From Bacteroidales bacterium (GTDB lineage: Bacteria; Bacteroidota; Bacteroidia; Bacteroidales; Lentimicrobiaceae), in contig JALHHH010000020.1 in the NCBI GenBank assembly GCA_022837485.1, positions 1-37,323 of the forward strand: 37,323 nt of DNA, read 5' to 3'. Below the pieces are notes generated by a model. It made no database searches and was not told the origin of the DNA. It saw only the letters and a program-made list of their open reading frames with translations. Below, in pieces: positions 33,386 through 37,323 of the stretch (its first letter is position 1; each line of letters begins with the position of its first letter). The position numbers and the translations under genes were made by a program.

Positions 33386-34633
33386 ATGAAAAACAGAAAA
33401 ATTGCGGATTTAATTGTTCAACGTCACGCATGGAAAACAGGACGAATCATCATTTTAACCGGAGCGCGGCAGACCGGCAAAACCACATTGATAAGACATT
33501 TATTTCCCGATTATGAATATATTTCAGTGGATGACCCGATCATGCGTGAAAGATATTCACAGCTTGCCGCTTCCCAGTGGAATGCACTTTACCCAAAAGC
33601 TATACTTGATGAAGTTCAAAAGGAGCCGGGCCTGATTGAAAGTATAAAGTCGGTTTATGACCAATGGGAGACACCTAAATACTTCCTTCTGAGGTCAAGC
33701 CAGTTATTATTGCTTGAAAAAGTAAAAGAAAGTCTCGCTGGCAGATGTATCATCATTGAGTTTGTCCCGCTGACTTTGCCTGAATTACGCACAAAATCAT
33801 GGAATGATCCGGTAGAGGATTCCATTTTCCAGAAGATATTGATGAATACACAGGAAGGAGAATTTCTGCCCTCATTTCTATTGGATAAAAAAATGGCAGA
33901 AAAGCAGATAGCGTGGGAACACTATCTTGAATTTGGGGCCTACCCGGCTGTTTCGGATGAGGAAATGGGGACAGAAGAAAAACATGTTTGGCTTCAAAAC
34001 TATGTTCGCACCTATCTTGAGCGTGATATCCGCGATTTGGCATCATTCCGCGATTTGGAACCTTTTGTAAAATTACAACGCTATCTTGCTGAAAACACAG
34101 CCAGTCTGGTAAACGCCGCGGCGATAGCCAATCAATTGGGACTAACTTCAAAAACCATTCAACGCTACCTGCGGTATTTTGAATTAAGCTATCAGGCAAT
34201 TGTTTTGCCAGCCTGGTCAAAAAACCCGGGTAAAAGATTGACTAAAATGCCCAAGATCCATTATATGGATAATGGAGTTGTGCAGGCTGTGCTTCAAAAA
34301 AAGGGCGGCATTACAGGAGGTGAGTTTGAAAGTCTGGTAATCGCAGAAATTCATAAGCAAATTGCTACAATCAGCGCTCAGGTGCAAACATATCATTTAC
34401 GAACGTACGATGGGAAAGAGGTTGATCTTCTGATTGAAATGCCGGATTACTACCTTGCATTTGAAATTAAAAAAGCGGATCGCATTACTGCTCATGACGC
34501 CAGAAATCTGATGGGGCTGGAAGAACTGCTTAACAAACCACTGAAAAAAGCATTTTTGCTATCCAATGACCGCGACACAAAGGTTTTTAATGATAAAATA
34601 ATCGCGATTAACACAACCATGTTTTTGGGGTAA
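33386..34633 (+). CDS. AAA_14/DUF4143-type ATPase
   Basis: The 415-residue protein is predicted cytoplasmic. The N-terminal AAA domain has a Walker A motif GARQTGKT (26-33), a segment YISVDDPIMRE after it, a Walker B motif AILDEVQ (D75, E76) and a sensor-like LLRSSQ, where most relatives have TGSSQ. The C-terminal half carries the DUF4143 pattern: LEFGAYPAV, a YVRTYLERDIRDLASFRD segment, a winged-helix-like stretch (AAAIANQLGLTSKTIQRYLRY) and a nuclease-fold-like end (GGEFESLVIAEI, then GKEVDLLIEMPDYYLAFEIKKA). The GxExD-like and ExK residues of the end resemble PD-(D/E)XK folds. Such ATPases are common stand-alone accessory genes in Bacteroidota; their role is not established. The gene is intact and monocistronic. 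Confidence 0.9.
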   Translation: MKNRKIADLIVQRHAWKTGRIIILTGARQTGKTTLIRHLFPDYEYISVDDPIMRERYSQLAASQWNALYPKAILDEVQKEPGLIESIKSVYDQWETPKYFLLRSSQLLLLEKVKESLAGRCIIIEFVPLTLPELRTKSWNDPVEDSIFQKILMNTQEGEFLPSFLLDKKMAEKQIAWEHYLEFGAYPAVSDEEMGTEEKHVWLQNYVRTYLERDIRDLASFRDLEPFVKLQRYLAENTASLVNAAAIANQLGLTSKTIQRYLRYFELSYQAIVLPAWSKNPGKRLTKMPKIHYMDNGVVQAVLQKKGGITGGEFESLVIAEIHKQIATISAQVQTYHLRTYDGKEVDLLIEMPDYYLAFEIKKADRITAHDARNLMGLEELLNKPLKKAFLLSNDRDTKVFNDKIIAINTTMFLG

Positions 34634-34695
34634 ATCGGATCACAATTTTCGATAGAGACCTGCTTAATTTTTTAAGTTTCCGAATACTGAAAAAA

Positions 34696-37161
34696 ATGAA
34701 AAACCCATACACTATCTTTCGCTTTTCTTTATTATTTGTGGTATTTGTGCTTGTTACATTTACACTTTCTGCCCAACCGCTTTTGCTGAAAGTATTGGGA
34801 AATGAGAAGGATGGGTTTACTGTGGGTGTTGATCATAGGGGACAATTACTGTTAACCAACACCGAAGAATTTTCCCTTCAGTTGTTCAACCTTGACCTGA
34901 GCACTACCGCAGATTTACCTGGCTGGAAAGGAAAGCTGTGGGAAGGAAATGAAAACCGTATCACATTAAAAAGAGATTCCTACATTCCTGAATTTGATGC
35001 CAACCTTTCGGTGAAGGTTACCTATGAGGTAGTTAATCCCGGCATCGTGAAAAAGACCGTGGAACTGTTTCAGCCTTCCATGCCGGGCATGTATTGTATT
35101 TTGCAGCAAACATCCAGACCTGCCGAAAAACCGCAACGTTATGTCAGTTTCGAATACGATAATTTCCCCGGAGGGTTTGTGCATGAAATCTATCCCGCTG
35201 CCGGTTTTATAACCCCGGGAAACGATGTTGTCGGATTTCTGACCGATGCCGGTTATAAAAATCAGTTTACCCGCAACACCCGTCGCCGTTTCAGCGGAAG
35301 AGGCGGGGGATTTGTCGGCATGCGGCGTTTACCGGATGTCAATCTGTTTGCCGTTGCTACTCCGGCGGAACAGGTGGAGAATATTCATTTTATCCGGCAA
35401 ACATTCGGCGAAATGCTCAACCTTGATGCCGGGACGGAAACAATGCTGCCGGTAACGGACAAATATCGTAAAGAAGGCAACGCAGAAGTACAGTGGAAAG
35501 ACGGACTGCTCTCCATTACCGGCCATCCGGGCGGCAGGGCAGGAGTGGAGTTTATCACACCCTTTGAGGATCAGAAATTGTATACTATTTCCTTTCTCTG
35601 CAAAGGCAATACAGGCGTGGCGATAAAACTTTTCCGGATGAAAAACGGCCGGAAAACTACCGAACTGGAATACGGGGTGAAGTACATCGATAACTTTCCG
35701 GCCAAGGAGGAGGAATGGACTCAGTTTAAAGGAAGCATTCTGGTGCCCTATATTGAAAACGACAGCGTTTCCATGTTTATCGGCTCTCAATCGGGCAGGG
35801 AATGCGAACTTCAGATAAAGGATCTTCAATTCACAGAGCATCTGCCACAGAAGGAGGCGTACAATTTGCTGCCTATGGGCGAAAAGGTTGTGAAAATCAC
35901 CTATGTTTTTGTGGAACCCCGGGAATCGCACCAGCAATTTATGATCTCTGCACAAACGCGTCTTGCCGAAGCAAAAGGTTTTCACGGTTCACAGTTGGAG
36001 AGAATGTTGTACGCCAACTTCAATATGCTCACCTGGATCACCGATACCCGCGACTTTACACCCTTCAACGTTCCCAATATGAATTACGCTCCTGATATGT
36101 ACAACCGCGATGCTTTCTTTTCGGTTGTATCGACCTATAACCGGGAGTTGAACCTTGCCATTTGGGAGCAGTGGGGAAAAACACAGACGCCTGCGGGAGG
36201 CATTGGAACTATTATTACTCCGCTGATGGGTTCGGTGGAATCAAAGGACAACGAAGCCACCATTCACTGGCTTATCTGGGCCATGCTGAATAAGCGAAGG
36301 TTCGGGGCTGAGCTTCCACACGAAAAAATTCAAAAAGCGGTTGATTATGTTTTGAATGAATTTGATGCCGACCGGGACGGGAAATGTTTCGCCAGGTTCC
36401 CCATGAGTCAGATCGATATCATTGATTTTGAGCCGAAAACCGACCGGCTAGCCGTTAATCAGGGAATGCTGGCCATTGCCCTGAGAACGATTCAGGAGCT
36501 GGGATTTGATATACCGGATGAACATATCCGCAAAGCCGAAGAGGAGTACCGGAACTTTTACGATCCGGAGCGCAGGCACCTGATGTTTGACTGTGAATTT
36601 CCGGATATAATTTCCCTGACGGATCTTGAACCCGAGTTTTTCTCACTCTGGCTTTTCAACAGGCCCATACTTACGGATGAAATGGTTCAGAACCACCTGG
36701 AGCAGATGCCGGTGCTGAACAAAGTACCGCAGTCGCCGCATCCCGAATACGGAACCACGGCCCCTATTCTTGTCAGGAAAACCAGGGATAAGAAAGGATT
36801 CGCATACCTTTCGCGGGATTACCAGCCTTTCGGCAAGTTTGGTGAAGAAAACTACAGCGACGGCACGAGCGACGGATATTATTACAACGGTGGCAGCTGG
36901 TTCAGGGCAGAGTATTGTGCTTATGTTACCGGACTGAAACACGGCTGGGAACCTGCCATTAAAAGAATGGAAAACAGAGTATGGGCGGAAGTATATCTGC
37001 ATCCCGGGTGGCCTTTCAGTAAGGAATTTATTCCAACAAAATATGCAACTACCGATAGCTGGTGGCCATCCACAAGGGGCTTATGCTGGAATGTATTTAT
37101 GCTGATGGCGAATGAAGTGGCGGGATTGAGAATGCCGGAGATGGATCCGGATTTTAGATGA
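34696..37161 (+). CDS. Secreted protein, probable (alpha/alpha)6 glycosidase, unclassified
   Basis: The 821-residue protein has a signal peptide (1-27; LVTFTLSAQP) and no lipobox or T9SS domain, so it is probably periplasmic. Residues about 30-410 look beta-rich, consistent with an N-terminal super-sandwich, and include a segment resembling a carbohydrate-binding module (about 265-385). Residues about 420-810 are helical with conserved-looking acidic and aromatic motifs: MYNRDAFFS (D472), SKDNEATIHWLIW (E520), DRLAVNQGMLAIAL and SDGYYYNGGSWFRAEY. An RD-x-F motif followed by a helical Glu is typical of six-hairpin glucosidases (GH15/GH63-like clans), but no family is certain. Base composition matches the PUL rather than the AT-rich genes just before it. 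Its stop codon lies at the edge of the microsatellite at 37160. Confidence 0.72.
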   Translation: MKNPYTIFRFSLLFVVFVLVTFTLSAQPLLLKVLGNEKDGFTVGVDHRGQLLLTNTEEFSLQLFNLDLSTTADLPGWKGKLWEGNENRITLKRDSYIPEFDANLSVKVTYEVVNPGIVKKTVELFQPSMPGMYCILQQTSRPAEKPQRYVSFEYDNFPGGFVHEIYPAAGFITPGNDVVGFLTDAGYKNQFTRNTRRRFSGRGGGFVGMRRLPDVNLFAVATPAEQVENIHFIRQTFGEMLNLDAGTETMLPVTDKYRKEGNAEVQWKDGLLSITGHPGGRAGVEFITPFEDQKLYTISFLCKGNTGVAIKLFRMKNGRKTTELEYGVKYIDNFPAKEEEWTQFKGSILVPYIENDSVSMFIGSQSGRECELQIKDLQFTEHLPQKEAYNLLPMGEKVVKITYVFVEPRESHQQFMISAQTRLAEAKGFHGSQLERMLYANFNMLTWITDTRDFTPFNVPNMNYAPDMYNRDAFFSVVSTYNRELNLAIWEQWGKTQTPAGGIGTIITPLMGSVESKDNEATIHWLIWAMLNKRRFGAELPHEKIQKAVDYVLNEFDADRDGKCFARFPMSQIDIIDFEPKTDRLAVNQGMLAIALRTIQELGFDIPDEHIRKAEEEYRNFYDPERRHLMFDCEFPDIISLTDLEPEFFSLWLFNRPILTDEMVQNHLEQMPVLNKVPQSPHPEYGTTAPILVRKTRDKKGFAYLSRDYQPFGKFGEENYSDGTSDGYYYNGGSWFRAEYCAYVTGLKHGWEPAIKRMENRVWAEVYLHPGWPFSKEFIPTKYATTDSWWPSTRGLCWNVFMLMANEVAGLRMPEMDPDFR

Positions 37162-37250
37162 GGTTGAGGTGGAGGCGGAGGTTAAGGTTGAGGCTGAGGT
37201 AAGAAGTAAGAAGTAGGAAGTAGAAAGTAAGAATTAAGACTGCAAATCCT
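37160..37250. repeat. Compound microsatellite, copy B
   Basis: Seven GAGGNN-like hexamers (37160-37201) run into five RGAAGTA-like heptamers (37202-37236), followed by the tail AGACTGCAAATCCT (37237-37250). Order and tail match copy A at 9631-9680. The array starts inside the stop codon of the preceding gene. The last 73 bases of the window show nothing else I can support. Confidence 0.7.
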
Positions 37251-37323
37251 GTGAGGTACTCTGATTTGGCAACGTAATGGTAATCCAGAAAAACTTTACT
37301 TCTTTGAGCGGGGCTTTTTCAAA

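Noticed and set aside
34676..34695. Promoter for the gene at 34696
   Set aside because: The T-rich sequence upstream (TAATTTTT) differs from TAnnTTTG and no TTTG is correctly placed; the evidence is too weak to list.

Overview
The window looks like a chromosomal segment of a Bacteroidota (Bacteroidales-like) bacterium. The evidence is a SusC/SusD pair, a one-piece hybrid two-component regulator, lipoproteins with Bacteroidota-type lipoboxes and acidic export signals, four proteins ending in type IX secretion (T9SS) sorting domains, and promoter-like elements of the Bacteroidota form (TTTG, 20 nt, TAnnTTTG). No tRNA, rRNA, CRISPR array, phage gene or transposase was found.

Layout. (1) 1-1996: a promoter and a structured leader, then an unrecognised lipoprotein and a small barrel-like outer-membrane protein, both AT-rich. 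(2) 2047-5326: a DUF4249 lipoprotein translationally overlapping a TonB-dependent receptor. (3) 5497-9528: a hybrid two-component system (HTCS) sensor/regulator. (4) 9529-10746: 1.2 kb without a convincing gene, packed with repeats, inverted repeats and pyrimidine-rich sequence. It ends in a 15-bp direct repeat with 21-bp spacing just upstream of a promoter -7 element. (5) 10747-25447: a polysaccharide utilisation locus (PUL): GH130, MFS transporter, unknown lipoprotein enzyme, SusC, SusD, LamG surface lipoprotein, GH13, and a large T9SS-exported paralogue of the unknown enzyme. (6) 25583-32887, minus strand: three tandem T9SS cargo genes, a subtilisin-like protease fused to a beta-helix and two propeller-like proteins, all AT-rich. 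(7) 33386-34633: an AAA_14/DUF4143-type ATPase. (8) 34696-37161: a GC-richer secreted protein resembling an (alpha/alpha)6 glycosidase. (9) 37160-37323: a compound microsatellite related to the one at 9631-9680.

How the PUL may work (inference). The HTCS periplasmic propeller senses a released oligosaccharide, and its AraC domain activates the GH130-to-SusD operon through the direct repeat at 10578-10613. The T9SS-exported and lipid-anchored paralogues cut glycan outside the cell or on its surface, the LamG lipoprotein and SusD capture it, and SusC imports it. The GH13 enzyme trims alpha-glucosidic bonds in the periplasm, the MFS protein carries small sugars inward, and the cytoplasmic GH130 enzyme breaks a beta-mannosidic bond, probably by phosphorolysis. 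The substrate cannot be named. The pair of homologous enzymes bracketing SusC/SusD belongs to no family I recognise and is the best candidate here for an undescribed activity.
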